Part shown: positions 39,684-49,441 of the stretch, piece by piece | Position numbering within the stretch: the first letter of the stretch is position 1 | Layout: every line of letters begins with the position of its first letter | Source of the DNA: Nitrospira sp. | Lineage (GTDB): Bacteria > Nitrospirota > Nitrospiria > Nitrospirales > Nitrospiraceae | Direction of reading: 5' to 3' | Length of the DNA: 64,000 bases | NCBI GenBank assembly: GCA_024331125.1 | Contig: JANDJI010000001.1 | Coordinates: forward strand, 732,761-796,760 | Position numbers and translations under genes: made by a program | The notes under the pieces: generated by a model | The model's database searches: none | The model's input: the letters and a program-made list of their open reading frames with translations, nothing else | Told to the model about the DNA's origin: nothing

Positions 39684-40309
39684 TCTGAACCTTCTTTCGG
39701 GTGAAGGAGCTTCACGAACTCCCGCTCCTGCTTCCTGCCATACACGTCGGTGAATCGCTCCTGAACGATGATCCCTCGCTCGGTGATCGCGCTCACCACC
39801 CCGTTGTTTTGCCCGATGCGCGTCCCGCGCCGAATGGAGTACCCATGTCCCTCCGGGGTCTGAACCATAGCCGTATACCCATGGGTTCCCCACACGATTG
39901 CGATGAGATTCAGTTCCGTCAGGCCCACCCGCTGCAAAGGCGGAAGATTTTCATCGAGCCTTCCAGGTTGTAAATCCTGGATGACCGGCGCAAATGGATC
40001 ACGTCGCCCCGCGGGATCGTAACCGATGCTGACAACACCCTCATCGGATCGAGGTTCAGCGATCGCCCCTTGCTCCACTTTGGTCCCTTCCCCCGATTCG
40101 CCGGCCTTGACCGGCGCTTCCGGAGCGGATGTCATCTTGTGACCAAGCGGGATCGACTCCTGTCTCATAGGCCCCACTTGAGCAAGGAGAGTCTCCGCTT
40201 GCGCGCAAAAAGGTTTTTCAAGGGCCATCACCGCCAGGCTCAGGAAACTCGCCGCAGCGGAAATGAAAAACCGTCGCTTCCGCTCGACCCGTCCCTTGGA
40301 TCTTTCCAT
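39680..40309 (-). CDS. pilP: type IV pilus assembly protein PilP
   Basis: PilP links inner-membrane PilN/PilO to PilQ. The 209-residue product has a basic N-terminus and hydrophobic segment (about 14-30), a disordered linker, and the conserved domain beginning with RRDPFAPVI, followed by LPPLQRVGLTELNLIAIVWG and YSIRRGTRIGQNNGVVSAI. Unlike many PilP proteins no lipobox cysteine is obvious after the hydrophobic segment. It overlaps pilQ by 4 nt. Confidence 0.93.
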   Translation of the reverse strand: MERSKGRVERKRRFFISAAASFLSLAVMALEKPFCAQAETLLAQVGPMRQESIPLGHKMTSAPEAPVKAGESGEGTKVEQGAIAEPRSDEGVVSIGYDPAGRRDPFAPVIQDLQPGRLDENLPPLQRVGLTELNLIAIVWGTHGYTAMVQTPEGHGYSIRRGTRIGQNNGVVSAITERGIIVQERFTDVYGRKQEREFVKLLHPKEGSE

Positions 40310-40324
40310 GGCCCCGAGGTTCTC

Positions 40325-40972
40325 CTATCGACTGACTTGAGCCGGCTGCCCGGGCTTCGTTGTCGAAGCGGTCGCCGCGACCAACGGTTTCTCCTGCGGC
40401 GCCGCATAAGCCACAAGCTCGAAGGTCGTCTGGGACACGACCCGTCCGACCTCGACTTTCGGCGATCCCATTTTGAGTCCGGACACCGTCACAATGCGCG
40501 GCAATCTGTTGATACGATCGAAAAACAGTGCGGCCGTGTGATACGCGCCCGCCACTTCCACGCTCACGGGCATTCTCACAAAGAGCTTCGACGCGTCTTC
40601 CGACGGAGCTCCCGGTTTCCATAATCGAATGTCGAGCCCCAACCGAACTCCGAGATCGGACACTTGCTTGAGCAGCATGATGGCCTCCTCTTCGGGCGGA
40701 AGGCGTTCCTTCTTTTTGGCGAGCTCTATTTCCAGTTGTTTGCTCGCGGCCATCAATTCATCAAGGTGTTTGACCTTGATGGTGAGTGTTTGGACTTCGG
40801 CATCCAACCTCCCGTTCTCGGCCTGTAACGCGGCGATGCTCTCCGACTTGGGCTCGGCAATGTAGAAGTAAAAACCCGCGACGATACCCCCGACGAGGAG
40901 AAACAGCAGCGCGGCCTTCTGCGTGGCCGGAATGTTGCGTAACGAACCGAGATTGATCGACGGCAAATCCAT
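40325..40972 (-). CDS. pilO: type IV pilus assembly protein PilO
   Basis: PilO is the inner-membrane partner of PilN. The 215-residue product has one transmembrane helix (about 20-38, AALLFLLVGGIVAGFYFYIA), a coiled coil (about 43-90) and a ferredoxin-like periplasmic domain with LPPEEEAIMLLKQVSDLG and AGAYHTAALFFDRINRLPRIV. The ATG at 40972 is used; a TTG two codons earlier is also possible. A Thr/Pro-rich tail follows. Confidence 0.93.
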   Translation of the reverse strand: MDLPSINLGSLRNIPATQKAALLFLLVGGIVAGFYFYIAEPKSESIAALQAENGRLDAEVQTLTIKVKHLDELMAASKQLEIELAKKKERLPPEEEAIMLLKQVSDLGVRLGLDIRLWKPGAPSEDASKLFVRMPVSVEVAGAYHTAALFFDRINRLPRIVTVSGLKMGSPKVEVGRVVSQTTFELVAYAAPQEKPLVAATASTTKPGQPAQVSR

Positions 40973-40979
40973 GCTCAAT

Positions 40980-41534
40980 TCATCCCTTGAGGCGGAACGT
41001 CAACCGAAACTGATACACGTTGATCTTATTGTCGGTCGCCGCCTTGCTTTCCTGAAGATTGATGCCGGTAAAATACTCCGTCCGCCGGAGATTGTTCGCA
41101 AATTCCACGACGTCGTCGTTCGTAAGGGCTTTGCCTTCCAGCTCCACCGCATCGGCCGATACGCCCAACTTGGTCAGCCAGATCTTCAGGGGCTCGATGC
41201 TTCGGCTGACATGATCAAGCACCTTCACCGGCCCGCCTCTTGTTTGCTCAAGCTGATCGATGACTCGGTTTTTTTCCTCGAGCAATTTCTTTTTCTGCTC
41301 GAAATCTTGAACTTGCTTGACCTGTTCTTTTAATTGCGCGACCTGCTTGTCCTTATTCTGCTTCTCCTCCGTCAAAGCCTCGATTTCTTGATCAAGCGTC
41401 GTCGAATACCACCAGCAGCCTGCCAGAGTGATCAGCAACGTACCGACGCCGAGCAACGCCTGGGCCCGCACGTCGTATTTCGGTTTGGCCTTGGCGCCTT
41501 TGGGCTCGGGCGCGAGCAGGTTGATTTTGATCAT
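40980..41534 (-). CDS. pilN: type IV pilus assembly protein PilN
   Basis: PilN (184 aa) begins with the cytoplasmic motif IKINLLAPEP, which docks in the PilM groove, followed by a transmembrane helix (about 26-44), a charged coiled coil and a compact C-terminal periplasmic domain ending YQFRLTFRLKG. Its ATG shares a nucleotide with the pilM stop (TGATG). Confidence 0.94.
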   Translation of the reverse strand: MIKINLLAPEPKGAKAKPKYDVRAQALLGVGTLLITLAGCWWYSTTLDQEIEALTEEKQNKDKQVAQLKEQVKQVQDFEQKKKLLEEKNRVIDQLEQTRGGPVKVLDHVSRSIEPLKIWLTKLGVSADAVELEGKALTNDDVVEFANNLRRTEYFTGINLQESKAATDNKINVYQFRLTFRLKG

Positions 41535-42682
41535 CAGTCTCCCACCGTTCTTAATGCCAATCCAACGCCCACCGCCGCCGACGGCCCGAATTCCGCCAGC
41601 ATGTCCGGATCGATCTCGCTCTTCGTCACGTCAATTTCGCCGAACGGGTCCGCCACTTCGACCGGCACCTGCATTCGATCGGCAAGATGCTGGACCAACC
41701 CCCTGGCTTTCGCCACCCCCCCGCACACGAGCACCCGATCGAGTTCGGCGGTTGAGGAGGACGTCCGGAAATAATCCACCGTTCGCGCCACTTCGGCGGC
41801 GACTTCGGCGTTGACGCCGTCCATGACTTGACCGAGCGGCCCCTGCCACGATCCGTCTCCCCGCTCTTGTCTCTTGACCTCTTCGGCTTCTTCGTGCGAC
41901 ATGCCCATTTCACGTTGAATCGCTTCCGTATAGCGGTTTCCCCCCAAGGGAACATCCCGCGTAAACAAGGAGGACCCATGCCGGACGATGTTGACGTTCA
42001 TCACGCTCGCTCCGATGTTGACGAGCGCCGTCACCTCGTCTTGTCCCATCGGATAACTGACGGCGTGCATGTTCTCGATCGCAAACGCGTCGACGTCCAT
42101 TACCATGGGAACGAGACCCGCCGCCTTCACAAGCTCGGTCAATTCGTTGATTTTGTCTTTTTTTGCCGCAACGAGAATCACCGCCATGTCTTCCATCTCT
42201 CCCTGCTCAGCGGGCGACGAATCGGGCGGCAAGACATGAAAGTCGATATTGACTTCGTTGATGTCGAACGGGATGTACTGTTCGGCGGCCAATTTCACTT
42301 GCCCCGGCAACTCTTCATCCGGCATGGGAGGAAGATTGATCTTTTTGACGATCACGGCGTGTCCCGATATCGAAATGGCGACCTGCTTGTTCTTGACGCC
42401 GGTTTCTTCGATCAGCTCTCGGATCGACGAGACGACGCGCTCCTCGTCCATCACGGTCCCATCGACGATCATTTCGGGATCGAGAAGTTTGACGCCGAAC
42501 TTTTGCAGGCTGTATCGCCCTTTGCTTTCTTTCAACTGAACCAGCTTGATGGCGCTGGATCCGATATCAAGCCCCACCAGTTGCCGGCGAGGGGTCAACA
42601 TCGACACAAGATCCGTTTCAAACAGGCGTTTGAACGCCCCTGACTTAAAAACCCCCGGCAGGGATAACGACATGGGTCCCAT
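41534..42682 (-). CDS. pilM: type IV pilus assembly ATPase-like protein PilM
   Basis: PilM is an actin-fold cytoplasmic protein that binds PilN. The 382-residue product shows the phosphate loops LVGLDIGSSAIKLVQL and ALVNIGASVMNVNIV, VAISISGHAVIVKKINLP, and VLVCGGVAKARGLVQHL. GGAG lies 6 nt before the ATG at 42682. First gene of pilMNOPQ, 187 nt after a consensus promoter. Confidence 0.95.
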   Translation of the reverse strand: MGPMSLSLPGVFKSGAFKRLFETDLVSMLTPRRQLVGLDIGSSAIKLVQLKESKGRYSLQKFGVKLLDPEMIVDGTVMDEERVVSSIRELIEETGVKNKQVAISISGHAVIVKKINLPPMPDEELPGQVKLAAEQYIPFDINEVNIDFHVLPPDSSPAEQGEMEDMAVILVAAKKDKINELTELVKAAGLVPMVMDVDAFAIENMHAVSYPMGQDEVTALVNIGASVMNVNIVRHGSSLFTRDVPLGGNRYTEAIQREMGMSHEEAEEVKRQERGDGSWQGPLGQVMDGVNAEVAAEVARTVDYFRTSSSTAELDRVLVCGGVAKARGLVQHLADRMQVPVEVADPFGEIDVTKSEIDPDMLAEFGPSAAVGVGLALRTVGD

Positions 42683-42868
42683 CGCTACTCCGTGTGACTT
42701 TCTTTCATGCGCCGATCATTTTTGATTTCGTTGAGTCTGTCGAGAGGTTTCGCGCCTTGCCGCCGTGCCATGCGCCTCGCACTCTTCAATATGTCAATAT
42801 GAGCCGTATCGACATTCGGCTTCCGCTGCGCTTGTTCGACGGATTCCGCACGCAGGCGCACAGTGGCA

Positions 42869-42896
42869 AGTATAGTCCCTAGCCTCTACCTGTCAA
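42869..42896 (-). promoter_or_regulatory. consensus sigma70 promoter of pilMNOPQ
   Basis: On the minus strand TTGACA (42896-42891), a 16-nt spacer and TATACT (42874-42869). This is the best sigma70 match in the window. The leader to pilM would be about 180 nt, long enough for RNA-based control. Confidence 0.8.
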
Positions 42897-42956
42897 GAAA
42901 ACCGCTGAAACGAGATCAATGGAATGGAATGAGGGAAATTTGAACGTGGCTTGCCG

Positions 42957-43832
42957 CTAAGGCCGCTCGGCCTTGTGCATGTCGCGATGCGTCACGGCCA
43001 CATCGTAGCCCATCATGGCAAGACTGTCCTGCAGAGACCCGGCGATGGCGACGGAGCGATGGCGCCCTCCCGTACAACCGATGGCAATGGTCAGATAACT
43101 GCGCGGCTCCCGTTCAAAACACGGAATCAGAAATTGCAGCAATCCCTCGAGCCGATCCAGCAGAGATCGCGCGTTGGGGTCGGAGAGAACGAAAGCCTTG
43201 ACCCGTGGATCATCGCCCGCCAGCGGCTTCAACTCCGGCACGAAATAGGGATTTTTTAGGAACCGCACGTCGAACAGCAAGTCGACGTCGTACGGCACTC
43301 CGAATTTGTAACCGAACGTCAGGAGGGAAATGATGAGCTTGGTTCCTGCAGGCTCCAATCGAAATTGTTTGGTGAGCAGGCCGCGGAGCTCATGCGCCGT
43401 AAGATCGGAGGTGTCGATGACGCGGTCGGCACGTCGGCGAAGTTCCGCAAGCCGCTCTTTTTCAAATCGAACTCCCTCCATGACGGGGGCGTGGGGCATC
43501 AGAGGATGCGGCCGCCGAGACTCGGAAAATCGCCTCACCAGCACTTCTTCGCGCGCCTCAAAAAACAGCAGTTGCACGGAGTGGCCGAGTCCCTTGATTT
43601 GCTCCAGTATACCGGTCAAATCGGACAAAAAACTCCTCTCTCGAATATCGATCCCCAATGCCACATTGGTAATGGCCTCTTTCTGCTGGCTGCACAGTTC
43701 GACGAACGTCGGCAACAAAGCGGGAGGGAGATTGTCGATGCAGAAATAACCGGTATCCTCGAGCGATTTGAGCGCGAGAGACTTACCGGATCCCGACAAC
43801 CCGCTGATCACGATAACATTGAGACCCGCCAC
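42957..43832 (-). CDS. rapZ: RapZ-family nucleotide-binding protein
   Basis: The 291-residue product has Walker A GLSGSGKS at 11-18, FCIDNLPPALLPTF, the LLFFEAREEVLVRRFSESRRPHPL segment and the C-terminal GCTGGRHRSVAIAGSL that holds the RNA/metabolite-binding domain. In E. coli RapZ guides RNase E to GlmZ and senses glucosamine-6-phosphate; YvcJ has GTPase activity in Bacillus. Start GTG at 43832 with AGAGGGG upstream. Downstream of hpf by 122 nt, without the usual ptsN between. Confidence 0.92.
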   Translation of the reverse strand: MAGLNVIVISGLSGSGKSLALKSLEDTGYFCIDNLPPALLPTFVELCSQQKEAITNVALGIDIRERSFLSDLTGILEQIKGLGHSVQLLFFEAREEVLVRRFSESRRPHPLMPHAPVMEGVRFEKERLAELRRRADRVIDTSDLTAHELRGLLTKQFRLEPAGTKLIISLLTFGYKFGVPYDVDLLFDVRFLKNPYFVPELKPLAGDDPRVKAFVLSDPNARSLLDRLEGLLQFLIPCFEREPRSYLTIAIGCTGGRHRSVAIAGSLQDSLAMMGYDVAVTHRDMHKAERP

Positions 43833-43954
43833 ATCCCCTCTTTATTCCCGCACAGGCAAGGAATTGAAACATGGACGTTCTCCACTCGCTTGATGAATGG
43901 CCGCCACGACCAAAAACAGCAGCTCTCCCCGCGTCTTCTGGGAGTTCCGGCATC

Positions 43955-44287
43955 TCAGGCGGTTCCGACTCGCCTGCGGGACTTGCTGATCCTCTCCGGC
44001 TTATGGTCGGCGAGCCTCCCCTTCCACTTTCTGAACTGGGCGTCCACCCGATCAACCAATTCATCGATCGACGCGTACATCTCTCGAGTCGACGTCTTCG
44101 CTTGCAGGGGTTTGCCGTTCACCGTCCCCACGACTTCCGCCGTATGCCGGAGCTTTTCAACCCCCAACACGACCTGAAGAGACCCCACTTTGAGCTCGTA
44201 GCGGTCCAATCGTTGAAACCGCGTTTGCACATATTCCCGCAACGCCGGAGTGATGTCGAGGTGTCGGCCTGTAATTCTGATTGTCAT
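43955..44287 (-). CDS. hpf: ribosome hibernation promoting factor, short form
   Basis: HPF binds the 30S decoding site and promotes inactive ribosome dimers in stationary phase. The 110-residue product starts MTIRITGRHLDITPALREYV, then RYELKVGSLQVVLGVEKLRHTAEV and MYASIDELVDRVDAQFRKWK. The ATG at 44287 has GGAGG 6 nt upstream. It follows rpoN closely, as in many bacteria. Confidence 0.92.
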   Translation of the reverse strand: MTIRITGRHLDITPALREYVQTRFQRLDRYELKVGSLQVVLGVEKLRHTAEVVGTVNGKPLQAKTSTREMYASIDELVDRVDAQFRKWKGRLADHKPERISKSRRRVGTA

Positions 44288-44319
44288 GCGTGCCTCCAGT
44301 GCTCTCCGATACAGTCCTC

Positions 44320-45822
44320 TCAAAAGAAACGTTTCCGCTGGCTGGCGGACGGAATATTTTCCTCCGCCCGATATTTGGCGACGGTTCGTCTGGCGATCAA
44401 GATCTGTTTCGCGCGCAGTCGGGCGGCGATTTCTTCGTCTTTCAACGGCCGTTTCGCGTCCTCTTCGGCCACCATCTGTTTGATCATCTGGCGGACCGAC
44501 ACGGAAGAATGCATGTCGGACGGTCGATCGGCACGTTGAAGCCCCGCGTTGAAAAAGAACTTGAGCTCGAGCATGCCTTGCGAGCAATACAAATACTTGT
44601 TGGCCGTGACGCGGCTGATCGTGGACTCGTGCATTCCGACGTCTTCGGCGACTTGCTTGAGCACCAGCGGTTTCAGATACTGCACCCCGTGTTCGAAGAA
44701 CGGCTCCTGAAATTTCACGATGCTCGACACGACCTTGACGATCGTCTTGTTGCGTTGCTCGATGCTTCGAATGACCCATTGCGCGGCGCGCAACTTCTCG
44801 TCCATGTACGCTTTTGTTTCAGGAGCGTTTTCCCGCCCGGACCCCATCAACTGTTTGTAGTAGGGATTGATCCTCATTTTTGGCATCCCGTCGTCGTTCA
44901 GCAAAACGACCCATTCTCCTTCGTCTTTGACGACGAACACGTCCGGAACGATCACATAGTTCTGGGTGTTGACGAACGGCCGGCCCGGTTTTGGCTCGAG
45001 GTTTTCGATGATTTTGGTCGCTTGAAATACTTCATCGAGCGTGACGTTCAGAGCCTTGGCGATTTTGGCATACTGCTTTTTCTCAAGATCTTTCAAATGG
45101 TGAAGAATGACGGCTTCAACGACCGACCCTTTAAGAGCCCCCGGTCTCGCGCCCAGCGATCCCATGGGATTACGCCCCAGATGCCCGAGCTGAAGCAACA
45201 GACACTCGGGCAGACTTCTGGCGCCGACCCCAGTCGGATCGAACGTTTGAATGTCTTTGAGCACGGACTCCGCTTCCTCTTCCGAGAAATCCGTTCCGGC
45301 CACCACCTCGTCCATCGGCATGCGAAGATATCCGTCGTCGTCAAGATTGCCGATGATCAACCGCCCCAGTTGTTTCTGTCGCTCCGACAATCCGGACAGC
45401 GACAACTGCCAGAGGAGATGCTCTTCGAGCGACGTCGCCTTGGCGACGGTTTGCTCATAGGAGGGGAAGTCGTCCGATGAGACGGATTGCTGCGAGCGAC
45501 CGGAACGATGATCGCTCCCAAAATACTCTTCCCATCCTGATGCAGAAAACCCTTCCGGTACTTCCTGTTCTTCCGGCGTTTCCGCTTCATCGGACCCCTG
45601 ATCCCGACTGATCGCCGGCTCATCGATCTTTTCATCCGTCGCGGCCGTTTCCCCCTCTTCCGCGTCGATTTGAAGGTCTTCCAAAAGGGGGTTTTCCAAA
45701 AGATGCTGGGCCAAACTCTGTTGCAGTTCCAATCGCGACAGTTGCAGAAGCTTGATCGCCTGCTGCAACTGCGGCGTCATGATCAATTTTTGGCTCAGCT
45801 TCAAGTCCAGGCGAAGTTTCAT
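44320..45822 (-). CDS. rpoN: RNA polymerase sigma-54 factor
   Basis: RpoN (500 aa) drives enhancer-dependent promoters, classically of nitrogen genes. Region I ([20 protein letters not shown]), an acidic region II, the core-binding region, the helix-turn-helix ([19 protein letters not shown] preceded by VLKQV) and the RpoN box ARRTVAKYR at 477-485 are present. It overlaps lptB by 4 nt (ATGA). Despite its presence, no sigma54 promoter was recognised in this window. Confidence 0.97.
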   Translation of the reverse strand: MKLRLDLKLSQKLIMTPQLQQAIKLLQLSRLELQQSLAQHLLENPLLEDLQIDAEEGETAATDEKIDEPAISRDQGSDEAETPEEQEVPEGFSASGWEEYFGSDHRSGRSQQSVSSDDFPSYEQTVAKATSLEEHLLWQLSLSGLSERQKQLGRLIIGNLDDDGYLRMPMDEVVAGTDFSEEEAESVLKDIQTFDPTGVGARSLPECLLLQLGHLGRNPMGSLGARPGALKGSVVEAVILHHLKDLEKKQYAKIAKALNVTLDEVFQATKIIENLEPKPGRPFVNTQNYVIVPDVFVVKDEGEWVVLLNDDGMPKMRINPYYKQLMGSGRENAPETKAYMDEKLRAAQWVIRSIEQRNKTIVKVVSSIVKFQEPFFEHGVQYLKPLVLKQVAEDVGMHESTISRVTANKYLYCSQGMLELKFFFNAGLQRADRPSDMHSSVSVRQMIKQMVAEEDAKRPLKDEEIAARLRAKQILIARRTVAKYRAEENIPSASQRKRFF

Positions 45823-46625
45823 AGCGGCTGACTCCTGCCCTGTTCCAACGTGAACCGTTCTCCCAGATAGACGGTCCTGGCGATTTCACTTTTGACGATG
45901 TCCTCCGGAGCTCCGGACTCCAAAATCAGCCCTTCGTTGATAATGTAGGCGCGGTCGACGATCGACAGGGTCTCCTGCACATTATGATCGGTAATCAAAA
46001 TACCGATTCCTTTGCTTCTCAAGCGCTTGATGATCTGCTGGATATCCCCGACGGCGATGGGATCGATGCCCGCAAACGGCTCGTCCAACAACATGAACGA
46101 AGGCGACATGGCCAAGGCTCTCGTGATTTCCAGACGCCGGCGCTCTCCACCGGAAAGGGCATAGGCCATGCTCTTTCGAAGGTGCGAGAGATCAAGTTCC
46201 TTCAAAAGCGCGTCGACGCGCCGGGTTCGTTCCTGGCGAGGATATCCCAGCATCTCAACGATCGCGAGAACATTCTGTTCCACGGACAGTCTGCGAAACA
46301 CCGACGATTCTTGCGGCAAGTAGCCGATTCCTTTTCTGGCCCGCTTATGCATCGGCAGCGCCGTGATGGGCTCTCCATTCAACGTGATTTCGCCTTCATC
46401 CGGCTGGCAAAGCCCCACCATCATATCGAAGATGGTGGTCTTCCCGGCGCCGTTGGGGCCTAGCAATCCCACGACTTCTCCCGCCCGGACCTCGACGACG
46501 ACACCCTTGACCACTTTTCGGCCCCGAAAACTTTTGGCCAGACCGGCGGCGCGCAGTCGCGGCACCCGCGTTTCCCCGGCGGAAGCGGCCTCCGGCTCTA
46601 TGACCGCGTGAATGGCTTGAGTCAT
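45819..46625 (-). CDS. lptB: LPS export ABC transporter ATPase LptB
   Basis: LptB powers extraction of lipopolysaccharide from the inner membrane. The 268-residue product has Walker [10 protein letters not shown] at 56-64, the signature [13 protein letters not shown], Walker [14 protein letters not shown] and the switch His in [11 protein letters not shown]. An N-terminal extension of about 22 residues precedes the ABC domain. It overlaps lptA and rpoN by 4 nt each. Confidence 0.96.
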   Translation of the reverse strand: MTQAIHAVIEPEAASAGETRVPRLRAAGLAKSFRGRKVVKGVVVEVRAGEVVGLLGPNGAGKTTIFDMMVGLCQPDEGEITLNGEPITALPMHKRARKGIGYLPQESSVFRRLSVEQNVLAIVEMLGYPRQERTRRVDALLKELDLSHLRKSMAYALSGGERRRLEITRALAMSPSFMLLDEPFAGIDPIAVGDIQQIIKRLRSKGIGILITDHNVQETLSIVDRAYIINEGLILESGAPEDIVKSEIARTVYLGERFTLEQGRSQPL

Positions 46626-47218
46626 GGCTTGAGCCGTTCCGCTTCCTCAATGTGAACGTGAGAGCCGCCTTCGACGACGCTTCGCTCTTCGGCCAAATAG
46701 ATGGTGATTTGGCGGCCGCTGACGCGCGTGCCCTTCTCCCAGGCCACCGGGTCTCCGGTCATGACGATCTTTTCTTCGGCGCTGAAATAGACGGCCTTCT
46801 GGCAAGTCGCATGGCTGTTCTCCTGCCTGATTTTGACGTGCCCGACGGCCTCCACCCTTTCGAGCGAACGCCCCGAAGGCGACGCCAACGTCTCGGATTT
46901 TTTCGACGTCTCCTCGCCTGGCGATCCGGCGGCATCGCCGGCCCGTCCTTGAAAAAACACGATCATTTTTTCCGAATTGACGACAAGCCCTCCTCTCGTC
47001 AGCACGACGTTGCCTTCGAAGATGGCCTGGTTCTCCCGGTTGCGGACCGTCATTTTATTCGAAGTGATCGTGGTGGGCACCGCTTGCGCATCATCAGGAG
47101 GTTTTGAAAATCTGGACTCGGCGGCGCAAGCGCCGTCCGGCGTCCAGGCCGCCATTGCGCTAAGAAGCAGGAGTAAGAGCGACACGTACATCGTCCAACA
47201 CCTCGAACTCTTCCACAT
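46622..47218 (-). CDS. lptA: LPS transport periplasmic protein LptA
   Basis: LptA carries LPS across the periplasm. The 198-residue product has a signal peptide (about 8-32) and the OstA-type beta-jellyroll: [30 protein letters not shown] (split by repeats), [13 protein letters not shown], an insert of Gly/Ser-rich sequence, and [23 protein letters not shown] strands reading [20 protein letters not shown]. The ATG at 47218 has GGAAGG upstream; a second ATG at 47191 is possible. Overlaps lptC by 59 nt if 47218 is the start. Confidence 0.88.
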   Translation of the reverse strand: MWKSSRCWTMYVSLLLLLLSAMAAWTPDGACAAESRFSKPPDDAQAVPTTITSNKMTVRNRENQAIFEGNVVLTRGGLVVNSEKMIVFFQGRAGDAAGSPGEETSKKSETLASPSGRSLERVEAVGHVKIRQENSHATCQKAVYFSAEEKIVMTGDPVAWEKGTRVSGRQITIYLAEERSVVEGGSHVHIEEAERLKP

Positions 47219-47732
47219 CCAACCTTCCAAGAAAACCCCGCCCGGTTACTTCCACCCCTTGCCCCACAATGCGAACGGGATCGCGCGTGGAGACCTCTTT
47301 TCTGTCGTTGGCCCATGCCAAATGATTGGTGTAGATCGTATAGCCTCCCCTCGTCTCAACGACAAGGGGAGTCTCTTTGTTCGACAAGGAAAAACTTTTC
47401 GTCGCGATATGAAACGTGCCTTCTTCTCCCGATACAGTGAGCTCCCTGCCCTTTTTCCCATACAGTGTGACGTCGACGTCGTTCAATAGCGCTCGCTTTT
47501 CTTGCTCGAACAGCCGCGCCTGCTTGGCCACAATTTTCCATTCCACATCGTCTTTGTTCGACTGCGTAAACACAAACTCGGAAATCGCGGCATCCGCACG
47601 CTCCATCGCATTCAACCCAGCCTTTTGATCAGGAGGAACCGACTCTGCATTCATGGCAAGAACATAGACGAGAAAAACCGACAGGGCTCCGCTGACGGCC
47701 AGCAACACCCTCCTCATGATCCGCTGCCACAT
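47160..47732 (-). CDS. lptC: LPS export protein LptC
   Basis: LptC is the bitopic link between LptBFG and LptA. The 190-residue product has one N-terminal transmembrane helix (about 8-27, LLAVSGALSVFLVYVLAM) and the periplasmic fold seen as ISEFVFTQSNKDDVEWKIVA, KQARLFEQEKRALLNDVDVT and GYTIYTNHLAWANDRKEVST. The start is a choice between ATGs at 47732 and 47717; neither has a strong ribosome binding site. First gene of lptC-lptA-lptB-rpoN-hpf-rapZ. Confidence 0.85.
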   Translation of the reverse strand: MWQRIMRRVLLAVSGALSVFLVYVLAMNAESVPPDQKAGLNAMERADAAISEFVFTQSNKDDVEWKIVAKQARLFEQEKRALLNDVDVTLYGKKGRELTVSGEEGTFHIATKSFSLSNKETPLVVETRGGYTIYTNHLAWANDRKEVSTRDPVRIVGQGVEVTGRGFLGRLDVEEFEVLDDVRVALTPAS

Positions 47733-47773
47733 CCGTGAGTCCCACCGAACAAAGAGACAACAAGCTTGGCACG

Positions 47774-47802
47774 ATCGTAGCATGCGCGGGAAAGCAAGTA
47801 AA
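47774..47802 (-). promoter_or_regulatory. sigma70-like promoter of the lptC operon
   Basis: On the minus strand TTTACT (47802-47797), 17-nt spacer, TACGAT (47779-47774), 41 nt before the lptC start and just beyond the ribosomal operon terminator. Confidence 0.5.
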
Positions 47803-47825
47803 CGTCCTGCACGATGACAAACGAA

Positions 47826-47860
47826 AACGTCCTCTCCGGCTTTCAACCGGAGAGGACGTT
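47826..47860 (-). terminator. terminator of the ribosomal protein superoperon
   Basis: A perfect 14-bp stem (AACGTCCTCTCCGG and complement) with a 7-nt loop lies 39 nt after the rplQ stop; on the minus strand it is followed by TTCGTTTGT. It separates the alpha operon from lptC. Confidence 0.8.
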
Positions 47861-47899
47861 GACGGAGCTGACTCGTTTTCTCTCAGGGAAAAGCGATCG

Positions 47900-48331
47900 C
47901 TATGCGGTTTTTTCCGATCCTCCCGTCGAAGATTGAGACGGTGAGCCCGAGGGTTTCTTGGACGCGGCCGCTTCCGCGCGAGCCACAAGCTCGATGGCCA
48001 CCATCTCCCCTCCATCTCCCACTCGCCGGCGTGTTTTGACGATCCTGGTGTAGCCGCCAGGACGATCCTTGAACCGCTTGGCGACGTCGCCGAACAATTT
48101 TGACACGACGGTCTTGCTGCGCAGAAACCCCAGGGCCCGACGCCTGGCAGGGAGCGTTCCTTCTTTGCCCAAAGAGATCATGCGGTCGGTGAACCCTCTG
48201 ACTTCCTTGGCTTTTGCCTGGGTGGTCTCGATCCGTTCATGGTCGAGCAACGCCGTGACAAGATTGCGAAACAACGCCCACCGATGTTTGGTCTTCCTTC
48301 CGAGTTGTCGGCCTTTTTTTTTGTGTCGCAC
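47900..48331 (-). CDS. rplQ: 50S ribosomal protein L17
   Basis: The 143-residue product has the L17 core MRHKKKGRQLGRKTKHRWAL, LVTALLDHERIETTQAKAKE and GGYTRIVKTRRRVGDGGEMV, followed by a low-complexity Ser/Pro/Lys tail of about 25 residues. Last gene of the superoperon, 21 nt after rpoA. Confidence 0.96.
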   Translation of the reverse strand: MRHKKKGRQLGRKTKHRWALFRNLVTALLDHERIETTQAKAKEVRGFTDRMISLGKEGTLPARRRALGFLRSKTVVSKLFGDVAKRFKDRPGGYTRIVKTRRRVGDGGEMVAIELVARAEAAASKKPSGSPSQSSTGGSEKTA

Positions 48332-48352
48332 GGTATTCCCCTTTACCTTCCA

Positions 48353-49354
48353 TCACTCCGACTTCGGACCGCCGTTGTGAGATTGCGCAGCGTCCAATTT
48401 CGTACCGAGTGAGAGCCCCATTTCCGCCAGGATTTCCTTGATTTCGTTGAGGGACTTCTTCCCGAAATTCTTGGTCCGCAACATTTCTCCCTCGGTTTTC
48501 TGCACGAGATCCCCGATGGTCTTGATGTTGGCGTTTTTCAAACAATTCGCCGCGCGCACCGACAGCTCCAGTTCGTTCACGCTGCGGGAGAGATGTTTGT
48601 TGACTTCTCGCTGAGTCTCCTCGCGACCGGCTTCGGGTTTCCCCTCGCCACGCTCTTCGGGATTGATGAAAATGTCCAAATGCTCGCGAAGGATGCCGGC
48701 GGCGGTAGACAAGGCGTCTCGCGGAGCGATAGTCGCATCGGTCCAAATTTCCATGGTCAGTTTATCGTAATCGGTCATGCGACCTACCCGCGCGTTTTCG
48801 ACATGGAAATTGACGCGCCTGATCGGGGAAAAGATGGAATCGATCGCGATCACGCCGATCGGCAGCCCCTCTTCTTTATTGCGCTCGGCTGGAACATACC
48901 CACGCCCGTGTTTGACCGTCATTTCAATATCCAGCGTGGCATCTTTATCGAGCGTCGCGATGTGCAAATCCGGCGTCAAAACGGTCACGTCCGCATCATG
49001 AATGATATCGGAGCCTTTCGCCTCCCCGGGTCCCGTCTTTTTGAGGCGAATCGTTTTCGGCTTATCCGTATGCAACGCCAATCTCAGGCTTTTGATGTTC
49101 AGAATGATCGCCGTAACGTCTTCTGTCACCCCTGGAATTGTGGAAAACTCATGCACCACTCCCTCGATCTTCACCATCGTAACGGCAGCCCCCGTCAGAG
49201 AGGACAGCAAGACGCGCCGCAACGCATTTCCGATCGTGGTTCCAAACCCCCGTTCGAAGGCTTCGGTTGTGAACCGACCATATGTCGGGGATAGCGTATC
49301 TTTGTCGACTTCCACCCGCAGCGGGATCTGAAAGTCCTTCATCGCCTTGATCAT
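48353..49354 (-). CDS. rpoA: RNA polymerase alpha subunit
   Basis: RpoA (333 aa) starts assembly of RNA polymerase and contacts activators and UP elements. N-terminal domain: [22 protein letters not shown] split over two helices and [21 protein letters not shown]-terminal domain from about 250 with [20 protein letters not shown] and [20 protein letters not shown]. The ATG at 49354 has GGGAGGGG upstream. Confidence 0.97.
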   Translation of the reverse strand: MIKAMKDFQIPLRVEVDKDTLSPTYGRFTTEAFERGFGTTIGNALRRVLLSSLTGAAVTMVKIEGVVHEFSTIPGVTEDVTAIILNIKSLRLALHTDKPKTIRLKKTGPGEAKGSDIIHDADVTVLTPDLHIATLDKDATLDIEMTVKHGRGYVPAERNKEEGLPIGVIAIDSIFSPIRRVNFHVENARVGRMTDYDKLTMEIWTDATIAPRDALSTAAGILREHLDIFINPEERGEGKPEAGREETQREVNKHLSRSVNELELSVRAANCLKNANIKTIGDLVQKTEGEMLRTKNFGKKSLNEIKEILAEMGLSLGTKLDAAQSHNGGPKSE

Positions 49355-49441
49355 GAGCCCCTCCCATTTGCCATCCAGATAATTGACCGGCCGGGACAAC
49401 ATCTGGCGCGAGCAATCGCTTCCATCCGCCTCTTCCGGCCG

